Below are positions 1 through 8,654 of a stretch of DNA of 64,000 nucleotides, in pieces; the first letter of the stretch is position 1, and each line of letters starts with the position of its first letter. The stretch is from positions 1-64,000 of the forward strand of contig DAOUFM010000076.1 in NCBI GenBank assembly GCA_034429975.1, in the 5' to 3' direction. This DNA is from UBA6170 sp034429975 (GTDB taxonomy: Bacteria; Chloroflexota; Anaerolineae; Anaerolineales; Anaerolineaceae). A program made the translations under genes and the position numbers. The notes under the pieces were generated by a model. The model saw only the letters and a program-made list of their open reading frames with translations, had not been told where the DNA came from and made no database searches.

Positions 1-982
1 ATTGACGCGAGACAATACTATACCCAACTGAATCATACTGGTAATTAGGCGTCATCAACCAACCGATTCCACAGTACGTGATGCTGTCAACCAGCATGAC
101 AACCAGATCAGCTCCATATTGATCTCGCAGACTGCGAACTTCATCAATGATCCCATCTTGATTGGTTAATTGGCTAAGGGCTGTAGACCAACCACTGAGA
201 CTCGATAAACTACTTTCATTAAATGCTACTTCAGCAGTATGAGCCAAACGCATATTTGCTGCCACACCACTGTTTTGGTAACCGGTATTGGTTTCAGTAA
301 TTGCTAAATTGATCAAATTTTCCATGGAAGTGGTTCCCCCAGCTTTTGATCTGGCGGTTGAGGTGTAAACCACCATGACATCGATCTGGGCATTACCAGA
401 GCCTGCTGGAATATCCATCATTGTTGATGAATAATCTCCAGAAGGTGTGGTTTCTTCAGGGATAAGGTCCAATTCAATTGGAAAAACGGATTGATCAATT
501 TCTTCGAAGCGATAAGAATTTGTTCCATTTGAATTCAAATAATATTGTTTACTATCCACCTCAATTTTTGCAGTGACCAAACCTTTTGTGGAAACCAGAA
601 TGATTGAACTTTCCGGATCATTCTTTATTTTTCCACTCAGAATAAAACCGGATTGAATTGTATTTTCAATTTTGTCAAAGGAAACCTCTACTGTTAATTC
701 CGGGAAGATTTGCAATCTGGCTATTTGCTGCACTTCCAGGTCATCACGTAGATTTTGGGCTATCTGATCAATCGCCTGGATGTTAATAGAAATGCTTTGA
801 GATCGAGAAATGCTGAGTTCTTGGGGTGTACCAGATGCTGGTAAATTGAGCGATTCATTTACAGATGTCAGAGTGGGAGGATTTTCATCATTCTCAACCA
901 CCTGGGGATAACGAAACCCGGTCGAGAAGGTGGTTCCCAGCAACATGATTAGCACAATTAAAATTCTTAAAGTAATTTTCAT
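1..982 (-). CDS. Secreted M12-type (reprolysin-like) metallopeptidase, C-terminus cut by window edge
   Basis: The reading frame is open from the ATG at 980-982 to the left edge, giving 327 visible residues. A GGGAG ribosome site lies just upstream. The protein opens with a signal peptide (MKITLRILIVLIMLLGTTF) and a propeptide-like region of about 150 residues. A catalytic-domain start follows (AQIDVMVVYTSTARSKAGG, then ADLVVMLVDSITYCGIGWLM). That pattern, with a Cys-Gly-Ile-Gly-Trp turn after a hydrophobic strand, is typical of bacterial reprolysin-like zinc peptidases. Their HExxHxxGxxH motif would come next and lies outside the window, so zinc binding cannot be confirmed. The gene is separated from the glycosyltransferase behind it by 132 bp. 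Family call is from motif recognition only. Confidence 0.72.
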   Translation of the reverse strand, partial: MKITLRILIVLIMLLGTTFSTGFRYPQVVENDENPPTLTSVNESLNLPASGTPQELSISRSQSISINIQAIDQIAQNLRDDLEVQQIARLQIFPELTVEVSFDKIENTIQSGFILSGKIKNDPESSIILVSTKGLVTAKIEVDSKQYYLNSNGTNSYRFEEIDQSVFPIELDLIPEETTPSGDYSSTMMDIPAGSGNAQIDVMVVYTSTARSKAGGTTSMENLINLAITETNTGYQNSGVAANMRLAHTAEVAFNESSLSSLSGWSTALSQLTNQDGIIDEVRSLRDQYGADLVVMLVDSITYCGIGWLMTPNYQYDSVGYSIVSRQ

Positions 983-990
983 CCTACTCC

Positions 991-1032
991 CAATATGCTT
1001 TTTAATGAAGATAATGAAAAAATAGCATATTG
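991..1032. repeat. 9-bp inverted repeat upstream of the metallopeptidase
   Basis: CAATATGCT at 991-999 is matched by AGCATATTG at 1024-1032 with a 24-nt loop. It lies directly upstream of the ribosome site of the metallopeptidase gene. It could be an mRNA 5' hairpin or an operator; nothing in the sequence separates the two. Confidence 0.45.
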
Positions 1033-1114
1033 ATAGATATTTGGATGGTTTCTGTTAGGAATTTGTAAGGGAAAATCTAGTTAGCGGGTTAATTGTTAAG
1101 TGATTTCAAAGAGA

Positions 1115-2347
1115 TCAATTGAAGGATTGATCACGAAAAAATTGTGCATAAAACGTTTTAATTTGACTTCGTACCCGTTCGGCTTCAGCTCTGGATTGGA
1201 TTTCTTTTTTGTTCAAATCGGCGGCATTTTTGCGTAGTTCTGAATTCTGGTAAGCTGAGACAATCGCTTCAGCCAGAGCGTTTGGATCAGCGGGTGGTAC
1301 CAAAAATCCATTGAGACCGGGTGTAATCCACTCTCTCAATGAATCAATGTCGCCAGCAATTGGGAAGCATCCACAAGCCATTGCTTCCAGTAATGTATTG
1401 GGAGTACCGTCATGCATGGTGATCGAGGTAGAAATTTGCGATTTTTGAAAAAGCGACCATAATTTATTTTGCGGTAAGCTAGGGAGCAGCCGGACATGAT
1501 TTTTGATTCCTAACCGTTCGACCCAATGAATTGCTTCTGCTTTGCCTTCCATCGCAGGGCACAAAAAAACAGCGTCAGGTAAATGTTTAAGAACATTTGG
1601 GATGGCTTGGAAAAAAACATCGGTGCGGGCATATGCTCGAATTCCCCGAGGATTCACAACAATTGGGACATTAGAAGGTAACACATTATCCCAATCATGG
1701 CTAAATTTTGATTGCAGGATTTTCTCCAGACGAATCCCGCCACCACCAGGAACAACAAGCGTTGGTTTTTGTTGATCGAAACCCCATTGGTAAGCCAGGG
1801 TGATATCGCGCTGGACATCGGCCAATAAACCGTTGGCTCTTGTTAAAATTTTGCGAGTCCATACGCTCATATTTTTTGTAGCAGGGGCATGTAAGGTCAA
1901 GTCATTCCCCCAAATTGAGACCAATAATGGATATTTTTCGGGAATAGAACTTGCCAGCATGCCTTCGAAGGGAATCCGTAAGGCATGAACAATATCCGGT
2001 TTGATTTCTGAAATAATTTGGTTTAATTTTGCCTGATATTTTGGGATGGTTAGAGGGCCCAATAAATATCGAATTTTCATGATCATTGGGCGAAAAGTTT
2101 GAATTATTTTGGATTTAATGCCTGAATCTGGATTTTTTTTATTTTTAACTACTGATTGCTTTTTTTCTGTAGAACCAGCTCCGCTAAAGGCCACAGGCAG
2201 GGTAAAGGCGTGGGTTACATCTAATGGGTTCTCCAATGGATAAGTAGATACCAATGATACCTGATAACCCAATGCCTGCAGCATCGTGATCCAATTTTGG
2301 GTGATCGGGCTTCTGCCATCTGCAATCACGAGGATATGGTTACTCAT
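1115..2347 (-). CDS. GT4-family glycosyltransferase
   Basis: A 410-residue glycosyltransferase of the GT-B/GT4 fold, likely acting on a surface polysaccharide or glycolipid; donor and acceptor are unknown. The N-terminal half has the SNHILVIADGRSP start typical of these enzymes, an ALRIPFEGM segment and an SIWGNDLTLH segment. The C-terminal donor-binding half carries HDGTPNTLLEAMACGCFPIA, the usual E-containing nucleotide-sugar loop. I chose the ATG at 2345-2347 rather than the longer frame to 2410. It follows a GGTAGGT ribosome site and overlaps the stop of the upstream glycosyltransferase by only 8 nt, whereas the extra 21 residues look non-conserved and basic. It is translationally coupled to the next glycosyltransferase. 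Confidence 0.82.
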   Translation of the reverse strand: MSNHILVIADGRSPITQNWITMLQALGYQVSLVSTYPLENPLDVTHAFTLPVAFSGAGSTEKKQSVVKNKKNPDSGIKSKIIQTFRPMIMKIRYLLGPLTIPKYQAKLNQIISEIKPDIVHALRIPFEGMLASSIPEKYPLLVSIWGNDLTLHAPATKNMSVWTRKILTRANGLLADVQRDITLAYQWGFDQQKPTLVVPGGGGIRLEKILQSKFSHDWDNVLPSNVPIVVNPRGIRAYARTDVFFQAIPNVLKHLPDAVFLCPAMEGKAEAIHWVERLGIKNHVRLLPSLPQNKLWSLFQKSQISTSITMHDGTPNTLLEAMACGCFPIAGDIDSLREWITPGLNGFLVPPADPNALAEAIVSAYQNSELRKNAADLNKKEIQSRAEAERVRSQIKTFYAQFFRDQSFN

Positions 2348-3455
2348 ACCTACCAACCTTCTTGATCGCATGTTTACAAGCTTGAAGAAAAACGGAAACC
2401 ATTTTTTCAATATTTACATTATTTTTAACAGTATGATAAGCAGCCAATCCTTTTATCCTAAGGTCGCCTGGATCTGAAAGCGCTATTTGGATTACCCGCA
2501 ATAATTCTTCATCGTTTCCGGGAGCTATGTTCCATCCATTGGTTTCATCTACCAAATCAAATTGGGTACCATCACCTTCCGCCACAATCACTGGAAGACC
2601 ATGAGCCATGGCCTGTTGGATAGCCAGGCCTCCGGTTCCTGGCAGGATAAAAACGTCTGCCTGAGTAAAGATTTTATCCAACTCTTCCCCGTACTTTTCA
2701 CCGAAGAATTGTGTTTTTGGGTAGATATTCTTCGCCAACTCCTCAAGATCTGATCGAATAGGACCATCACCTACAATCCATAAACGTGGTTGCAACTGTT
2801 CTGGTAATCGGGAGCAAACTTTTATAAGGGCGCCAATTCTTTTCCGGGGTTGTAATCTGCCCACATAAAGAAGAATAAGTTCATAATTTTCCAACGTGAT
2901 TTCTTTTTCAGGTGGAGGATGCAGCGGTGCAGGGGAGGTGGCATTTTTGGCGATAAAGACATCATTCGTTGCAAACCCTGCCCGAATATATTGTTGAGCA
3001 CCGGTTTCACTGTAAGCAATCATGCTGGAAAAACCCGATAAAAAATGTGTTCGTGAAGCATTTCTAATACTGGAAAATAACCCCCCTGATTCTGGAATTC
3101 CCAAACCCCACCCTATGACTGGTTTTTTTTGAGCATTCATCCAGCGAACCGTAGCAGGGGTGGAAAGGTACCTTGGGTTGGCTTCTGCAATTAATACATC
3201 CGGGTTCCAACCTTTCACCCAAGGTAAAAAGCCAGGTTGATAACAAAAATAATATTTCCCGGATAAAAAGTGGATATTTCTTGCCCGATAATAATCCATT
3301 CCAACAAGTTCTTTTACAGATGTAATCATTTCGTGTGGTTGTGCGTAACCTGCAAAGACGGCTAACTTTATGTCAGAATTTTTAGCCAGAAGTTCTAAAA
3401 AAGGCGCACGATAAGCGGGTATGACCCGTTGTTGAAGAGCTACTCGAATAGACAT
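2340..3455 (-). CDS. GT4-family glycosyltransferase
   Basis: A 371-residue GT-B glycosyltransferase. The N-terminus (MSIRVALQQRVIPAYRAPF) matches the acceptor-binding domain of this class. The C-terminal domain has the YVGRLQPRKRIGALI beta-strand/helix start near residue 195 and the donor loop PGTGGLAIQQAMAHGLPVIV near residues 270-295. It starts inside the TAATG overlap with the sbcC stop and overlaps the following glycosyltransferase by 8 nt, so the pair is co-translated behind the repair operon. The link to sbcC is probably only operon hitch-hiking. Substrate cannot be told from sequence. Confidence 0.82.
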   Translation of the reverse strand: MSIRVALQQRVIPAYRAPFLELLAKNSDIKLAVFAGYAQPHEMITSVKELVGMDYYRARNIHFLSGKYYFCYQPGFLPWVKGWNPDVLIAEANPRYLSTPATVRWMNAQKKPVIGWGLGIPESGGLFSSIRNASRTHFLSGFSSMIAYSETGAQQYIRAGFATNDVFIAKNATSPAPLHPPPEKEITLENYELILLYVGRLQPRKRIGALIKVCSRLPEQLQPRLWIVGDGPIRSDLEELAKNIYPKTQFFGEKYGEELDKIFTQADVFILPGTGGLAIQQAMAHGLPVIVAEGDGTQFDLVDETNGWNIAPGNDEELLRVIQIALSDPGDLRIKGLAAYHTVKNNVNIEKMVSVFLQACKHAIKKVGRYE

Positions 3456-6022
3456 TAATACACCACAACTTCCACTTGAGAGCCCATCGAAGTCTTTTCA
3501 ACCTCAATTCTTCCAGGGAATGCGTCTTTTAAATCCTCAAGATGGGTAATGATTAAGATTTTCGAGAAGTCAGATTTGATCAAATTGATTGTTTCAACTA
3601 GACGATTGCGACCAGCAATGTCCTGGCTGCCAAAGCCCTCATCGACAACCAGGGTTTGTAAGCGCGCTCCGGAGCGCTTTGCGAGTACACGCGAAAGCGC
3701 CAAGCGAACAGAAAAATTGATGCGAAAAGCTTCTCCACCGGAAAACATTTCATAAGCGCGGGTATGACCATTGGCATCGTTAATCAATATATCCAGTGTC
3801 TCCTTTTTATCCTGACGCTTCTTGTCTTTATATTCGCTTTGAGTTTCGAAATGGATGGAAAATTGCCCGGAGGTCAACCGTTCCAATATTTCATTGGCAT
3901 GTGTTTCAATTTCTGGAAGAGCCTGTTCAATCAGGAGAGCTGGCACGCCATTTTTGCCGAATGCTTCTTCCAGTTTTTGATAACGGCTTACTTGCAGGGT
4001 TAATTGAGCCAGTTTTTCCTGTAGGATTAGCTTGTCTTTCTTTTTTCTACCTATCGTATCAAGTTTCTGTTTTTCTGCTCCTAATCGGCGGGTGATCTGG
4101 TTAATTTCTTTATCAATATCATCCAGTTCTTTTTGCAAATCACTTATTTCGGCTAAATGAGAAAATTGTTTTTCAAAATCAGTTTCTATAGCAGATAAAG
4201 TAGTCAGTTTTCTTTGGTAGTCCACCTCATCTGAACGAATATCTTCAGATAATTCCAATATTTGCTGATTCAGTGGCTCCAGTCTATTCTTCGCAGATTC
4301 CATCTGGCGATACTTGTCTTCAACACCGCGCAAATTGCTCTCTTGAAGTTTCAACTGAGTATGCTGATTTTCGTCGAAATTAATTTGATTAATTTCAACC
4401 TGCAACGCCTCTTTTTCCGCTTTGAATTTTTCTAAATGAGAGTTCGTAGCCAGTTGTTGACGTAAAGTTTTGAAAACATTGGCTTTATTTTTTTCCCAGT
4501 CCAAAATCTGATCATTAATGGTATTGACGATTAATTGCTTTTGATTGATGGAATTTTGAACCTGTAAAGACTCTTTTTCTAAGGCTTCAATTTCCTTAAT
4601 TTTGTGATCAACATCCTGGATTTGATTTCGTAAATCATCAATTACCTTGTTTTCTTTTTCGATTAACGTCTTTCTTTCCAGCCCTTCTTTAATAATTAAG
4701 GATTCATATTTCTGTCTATGCTCTTCTGTAAGCGGTTGACTGCAAAAAGGACATTCAGGCCCGGCTCCTTTGAATTCTTTCAAGTGAGCTCTTTTTTCAT
4801 CATTCAATTGGGTTAAATGCTTCACAGCTTGAAGGTGAGTAGTCAGGTCTATTTGCAGAGCTTTAAGCCTTAAATTATGATGATCTTTTTTACTTATTTT
4901 TGAATTTAATTCGTTAATAAGGGAGATAGATTGGTTTAATTCGTTCTCTTTTTCGGGGAGAGTTTCTACGTTTTTTTCGTGTACGATAAATTTCTCTTCC
5001 AGGTTTTTAAAATCTGACTTTAGTTGGGAATCTTCGATTTCTTCTTTGTGAACAAGCGCTTCTAATTTTTGCTTTACTTGCATGTATTTTTCAAATTTGG
5101 TAGTGGAAAGCTCAAGTTGATCGCGAGTAAGCTGCCATTGCTGGTAATCTTTTTCAATTTTTGGAGCTGACATAACCTGGTTGGTCAACATTTCTATCTG
5201 TGCGGTTAAATTCTTCTTGCGGTCAGAACCCTTCTGAAGTTTCTCCATTAATTTCCGGATTTCTTCTTTAAGCGTAATCATTTGATTTTCAGCGTTGGTT
5301 TTCGCCATTTCTAATTGAGTGGCCTGATCCATAATCAGTTTGTGGGTTTGTTTTTCTGCTTGTTTACGTTCTAAATCTAATTCAATTTCTTTCAGAAAGG
5401 CTTCGATTTGTTTTTCATTTTCGATTTCTTTGTTGATCTCATCCAAAAGACTTTCATTTTTCTTTTGTTCAATTTCAAAAACCCGACGGATATCCTTAGC
5501 TTTCTTTTGATATTCTTCCCAAATTTCCAGACCTAAAATCGTGGATAAAATAGCTTTCCGATCTCCTGGAGATAATTGCGTAAATTGGTCTGCTTTGCCT
5601 TGCAGGAAAAAGGAAGCATTAATGAAGGTGTCATAATTTAATCGTAAAGTACCTTCAATCTTTTTTTGTGTTTCAGTGATTGTATGTTCTGTAATAGAGC
5701 GCCATTCGACACTATCCAAATCCCTGATATAAAATTCAAGCAACATTGGCTTTTCAAATGGTTTTGTCCGGCGAACTCGAAATAACTGCTTTTCATAAAT
5801 AAAATCCAGAGAGACTGAAGCCAAGTTAGATTGTTGGTTAATGATTTGATCGCTTTTTGCCCGCGCCTGTCCAAAAAGCGCCCATGTAATGGCATCCAGG
5901 ATAGAAGATTTCCCGGCGCCATTTGCCCCGGTGATACTGGCTAAATGCAGTTCCTCAAAATTAATATTAACTTCTTCTTTGTAGGATAAAAAGCCTTTAA
6001 TCGATAAGTTAACTGGAATCAT
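3455..6022 (-). CDS. sbcC: SbcC/Rad50-type DNA repair ATPase
   Basis: The large subunit of the SbcCD (Mre11-Rad50) nuclease, 855 residues, which processes hairpins and blocked DNA ends. Visible motifs are the Walker A GANGAGKS at residues 32-39, long coiled coils on both sides of a zinc hook CPFC (Cys424 and Cys427), the ABC signature FSGGEAFRINFSVRLALS, and Walker B TLVVDEGFGSQD with Asp near residue 794. It is shorter than the E. coli protein (about 1050) but normal for Rad50-like SbcC of this kind. Its ATG overlaps the stop of the CorC-type gene by 4 nt (ATGA). The partner sbcD lies one gene upstream, so both subunits should come from one transcript. Confidence 0.93.
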   Translation of the reverse strand: MIPVNLSIKGFLSYKEEVNINFEELHLASITGANGAGKSSILDAITWALFGQARAKSDQIINQQSNLASVSLDFIYEKQLFRVRRTKPFEKPMLLEFYIRDLDSVEWRSITEHTITETQKKIEGTLRLNYDTFINASFFLQGKADQFTQLSPGDRKAILSTILGLEIWEEYQKKAKDIRRVFEIEQKKNESLLDEINKEIENEKQIEAFLKEIELDLERKQAEKQTHKLIMDQATQLEMAKTNAENQMITLKEEIRKLMEKLQKGSDRKKNLTAQIEMLTNQVMSAPKIEKDYQQWQLTRDQLELSTTKFEKYMQVKQKLEALVHKEEIEDSQLKSDFKNLEEKFIVHEKNVETLPEKENELNQSISLINELNSKISKKDHHNLRLKALQIDLTTHLQAVKHLTQLNDEKRAHLKEFKGAGPECPFCSQPLTEEHRQKYESLIIKEGLERKTLIEKENKVIDDLRNQIQDVDHKIKEIEALEKESLQVQNSINQKQLIVNTINDQILDWEKNKANVFKTLRQQLATNSHLEKFKAEKEALQVEINQINFDENQHTQLKLQESNLRGVEDKYRQMESAKNRLEPLNQQILELSEDIRSDEVDYQRKLTTLSAIETDFEKQFSHLAEISDLQKELDDIDKEINQITRRLGAEKQKLDTIGRKKKDKLILQEKLAQLTLQVSRYQKLEEAFGKNGVPALLIEQALPEIETHANEILERLTSGQFSIHFETQSEYKDKKRQDKKETLDILINDANGHTRAYEMFSGGEAFRINFSVRLALSRVLAKRSGARLQTLVVDEGFGSQDIAGRNRLVETINLIKSDFSKILIITHLEDLKDAFPGRIEVEKTSMGSQVEVVVY

Positions 6023-7356
6023 ATCTCTGAAGCTGATTCGTTGTCTAGAATATCGTGGTGAAGTGTAGGCATAACGAGAACTTTATCCACTCTTTTGCCA
6101 TCCATATCCATTATTTCAAAACGTAAATTTGAAACATCAAAATGTTGACCTGTTTCAGGTATGCTATCCAACATGGTCATCATAAAACCACCCAATGTTT
6201 GGTAACCAACCCGATCTTCCTCCGGTAGTTGATCGATTCCTAACAGTTCTTTAACTTCATCGATTGGTAAAAGCCCATCCAGTAACCAGGAGCCATCCTC
6301 GCGCTGGAATACCTGGATATCCTCTTCTTCTCCAGCAGTTGGAATGCTGCCAACAATCGATTTAAGCACATCATAAAGGGTGACCATTCCGAGAACACCA
6401 CTGAATTCGTCAATCACCAATGCAGCGTGGGAGCCAGCCTCTTTAATTAGATCTAATGCTTTTAAGGCTGACGTACTATCCGGAATGAACAATGGAGCTC
6501 GAAGCATTTCGGGGATAGATGGAATTGTTTGATTGATACTGCTACTCAATAAATCTTTTGAAAATAATATTCCTTGAACATTATCTAATTCACCAATTGC
6601 AACCGGAAAGCGGCTGTGATTCGAGTGAATAACTTGATCTAAAATCATTTCAAGTGGCTCGTCAAGATCGATCCATTCAATTTCCGTTCTTGGGGTCATG
6701 ATGGAGTCGATATATCGACCTCCCAATCTGAAGATCCCCGTAACCATATCTTCTTCCGCTGATTCAAAAATTCCAGATTGTGCCCCTTCTTTCATCAGTA
6801 CCTTGATTTCTTCTTCGGTAATAATCGGGTCTTTTGAAGCTTTGATTCCCAAAATCTTTAACCCAATATCGGTTGAAAAACTTAAAAGTTTGACAATGGG
6901 AGAAGTTAGCCAGGAAATTGCTTTCATAGGTTTGGCAACAGCAGAGGCAATTCTTTCGGGTGAGTTCATTCCTAAACGTTTTGGGATTAATTCGCCAATG
7001 ACTAACGAAAAATATGCAGTGAGTAATACGACCAAGGCAACAGACAGCGCGTTGCTATATGGTTTCAACCATGAAATTTTTTGAAGAACTTCTCCTAAAC
7101 TTGATGATAAGGCCACGCCACCCAATGCGCCGGATAAGATGCCAATAATCGTAATTCCTATTTGAACGGTGGAAAGGAATTTATTTGGATTTTCAGAAAT
7201 ATCCAGGGCAGTTTGAGCGGATTTCATCCCATCCTTTGCCATCTGCTGCAATCTGACTTTTCGGGCTGAAATCAGAGCAATTTCAGACATCGAGAAAATC
7301 CCGTTAATTAAGATCAGTAAAAGAATGAAAAATAGACTTAATAAATTATTTTCCAT
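6019..7356 (-). CDS. HlyC/CorC (CNNM-type) membrane protein with CBS pair
   Basis: A 445-residue protein with the domain order of the CorC/CNNM family. A DUF21 membrane domain of three to four helices (residues 1 to about 190) is followed by a tandem CBS pair (about 205-335, with MTPRTEIEWIDLDE and DEFSGVLGMVTLYDVLKSIV) and a C-terminal CorC_HlyC transporter-associated domain (about 350-435). Members are linked to Mg2+ or Co2+ export. The gene sits between sbcD (10-nt gap) and sbcC (4-nt overlap), an arrangement I would not expect from function. It may just share transcription, or link divalent metal supply to the Mn-dependent nuclease; that idea is inference. Confidence 0.88.
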   Translation of the reverse strand: MENNLLSLFFILLLILINGIFSMSEIALISARKVRLQQMAKDGMKSAQTALDISENPNKFLSTVQIGITIIGILSGALGGVALSSSLGEVLQKISWLKPYSNALSVALVVLLTAYFSLVIGELIPKRLGMNSPERIASAVAKPMKAISWLTSPIVKLLSFSTDIGLKILGIKASKDPIITEEEIKVLMKEGAQSGIFESAEEDMVTGIFRLGGRYIDSIMTPRTEIEWIDLDEPLEMILDQVIHSNHSRFPVAIGELDNVQGILFSKDLLSSSINQTIPSIPEMLRAPLFIPDSTSALKALDLIKEAGSHAALVIDEFSGVLGMVTLYDVLKSIVGSIPTAGEEEDIQVFQREDGSWLLDGLLPIDEVKELLGIDQLPEEDRVGYQTLGGFMMTMLDSIPETGQHFDVSNLRFEIMDMDGKRVDKVLVMPTLHHDILDNESASEI

Positions 7357-7365
7357 GGGACCATT

Positions 7366-8643
7366 TTATTTTGTGCTTCCTTGTTCTGTACCCTGATTAT
7401 AGATGATTTCGACGGCTAATCGTTTAAGTTCCTGGATTTCTTCAGTTGAAAGATGTACGCTCTCCCAATATCGTTCCAGTAGTAATTCAGGGGGTAAATT
7501 CGTAATTGTTTCATCTTCACCCAGTCGCAAGCGGGACTGGATGATTGGTTTACGGTTGAGATGGAACTCAAGGGCTGTTTTGAAGCGGTCATTTATCCAT
7601 TGATCATTGATTAAGTTTTCCCAATCTTTAGGGTATATCAATGACAAACGCACAATCGCGTCTTCAAATTCAGAAGAATCGGGTAATTCTTTATCTAGGT
7701 ATTCAATGAGATGATTCGGACTGGGGAGAACATCAGAAGGCTGCTCTCTAGATTTTCGCAGATCTACCAGAAAGTCCAGGAAAACGCGCCCATCCAAAAG
7801 GCGCCATTCATATTTGGTTTTACCTTTTTCGATATTTGCGACAATAAAGAACTTATCATCCGAGGCTTCGCCAAAATCCACCTTTTCAATCGAACCCGGG
7901 TAAACCACCGGAGGATGATAACCATCGTTCAGATCCTGGGCTTTGTGAATATGTCCCAAAGCGACATAATCAAATTCTGAGTTTTTTACCAAACCCAATG
8001 GCAGAATCAAATCATTTCCAAGCATGATACTGCGTTCACCACCATAAGTTGCTCCTTGAACGGAAGCGTGGGCTGTCAAAATGGTCGGTAAATGAGGATC
8101 AGCTTTTTGTTTGAGGTTGTCGATAATTTTGGTGACAATCTCTTCGATATCGGTATCCATACCGGTAAAATCCGGGGAATTGTCCTGTTGTGCCGCAAGA
8201 AATCCACTGCGAGTAATCCAGGGTAGAGCCAGCACCTGTATTGGAAGACCTCCCAATTGTTGTGAGGTGATTAAAGTGGGTTTTGAGATTAAATGAATAT
8301 TCGGTACAAATAATGTCTGGAACTCCTGCAAGGCGGAAGCCCGTCCAGCAGCGGGAGAAATATCGTGGTTTCCAGTTAATAAAATGGTTGGAATGGCATG
8401 CTGCGAAAGTCGGATGATTCTCTTTCCCCATTCTCTTTGGAAAGTAGGCACGGGGGTACGATCTTTATAAGCATCCCCGGCAAAAATGACCAAATCTACT
8501 TTCTCCTGAATAGCTGTATCTACAATCGTATCCAGAGCTTTTAAAAAATCTAAAACCCTGATCGCTAAACCAGTCTCGGGGTCACGTTTCCCCTGAGATG
8601 CGATGTCAATATGGGCATCGGAAAAATGTAAAAGTTTAATCAT
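7366..8643 (-). CDS. sbcD: SbcD/Mre11-type DNA exonuclease subunit
   Basis: The nuclease subunit of SbcCD, 425 residues. The five calcineurin-type phosphoesterase motifs that bind two metals are all visible: D-x-H (SDAHID, Asp9 and His11), GDAYKDRTP near residue 55, GNHDIS near 95, a TAHAS histidine near 190, and GHIH near 225. The rest is the capping and Rad50-binding region. It is preceded by the C39-TPR gene (11-nt gap) and followed by the CorC-type gene and sbcC on the same strand. No clear Shine-Dalgarno sequence precedes the ATG, so translation may be coupled to the upstream gene. Confidence 0.92.
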   Translation of the reverse strand: MIKLLHFSDAHIDIASQGKRDPETGLAIRVLDFLKALDTIVDTAIQEKVDLVIFAGDAYKDRTPVPTFQREWGKRIIRLSQHAIPTILLTGNHDISPAAGRASALQEFQTLFVPNIHLISKPTLITSQQLGGLPIQVLALPWITRSGFLAAQQDNSPDFTGMDTDIEEIVTKIIDNLKQKADPHLPTILTAHASVQGATYGGERSIMLGNDLILPLGLVKNSEFDYVALGHIHKAQDLNDGYHPPVVYPGSIEKVDFGEASDDKFFIVANIEKGKTKYEWRLLDGRVFLDFLVDLRKSREQPSDVLPSPNHLIEYLDKELPDSSEFEDAIVRLSLIYPKDWENLINDQWINDRFKTALEFHLNRKPIIQSRLRLGEDETITNLPPELLLERYWESVHLSTEEIQELKRLAVEIIYNQGTEQGSTK

Positions 8644-8654
8644 GGAATTTCGTG

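Noticed and set aside
6698..7084. 128-residue plus-strand ORF opposite the CorC-type gene
   Set aside because: No ribosome site, and it overlaps a well-conserved gene. It is a shadow frame.
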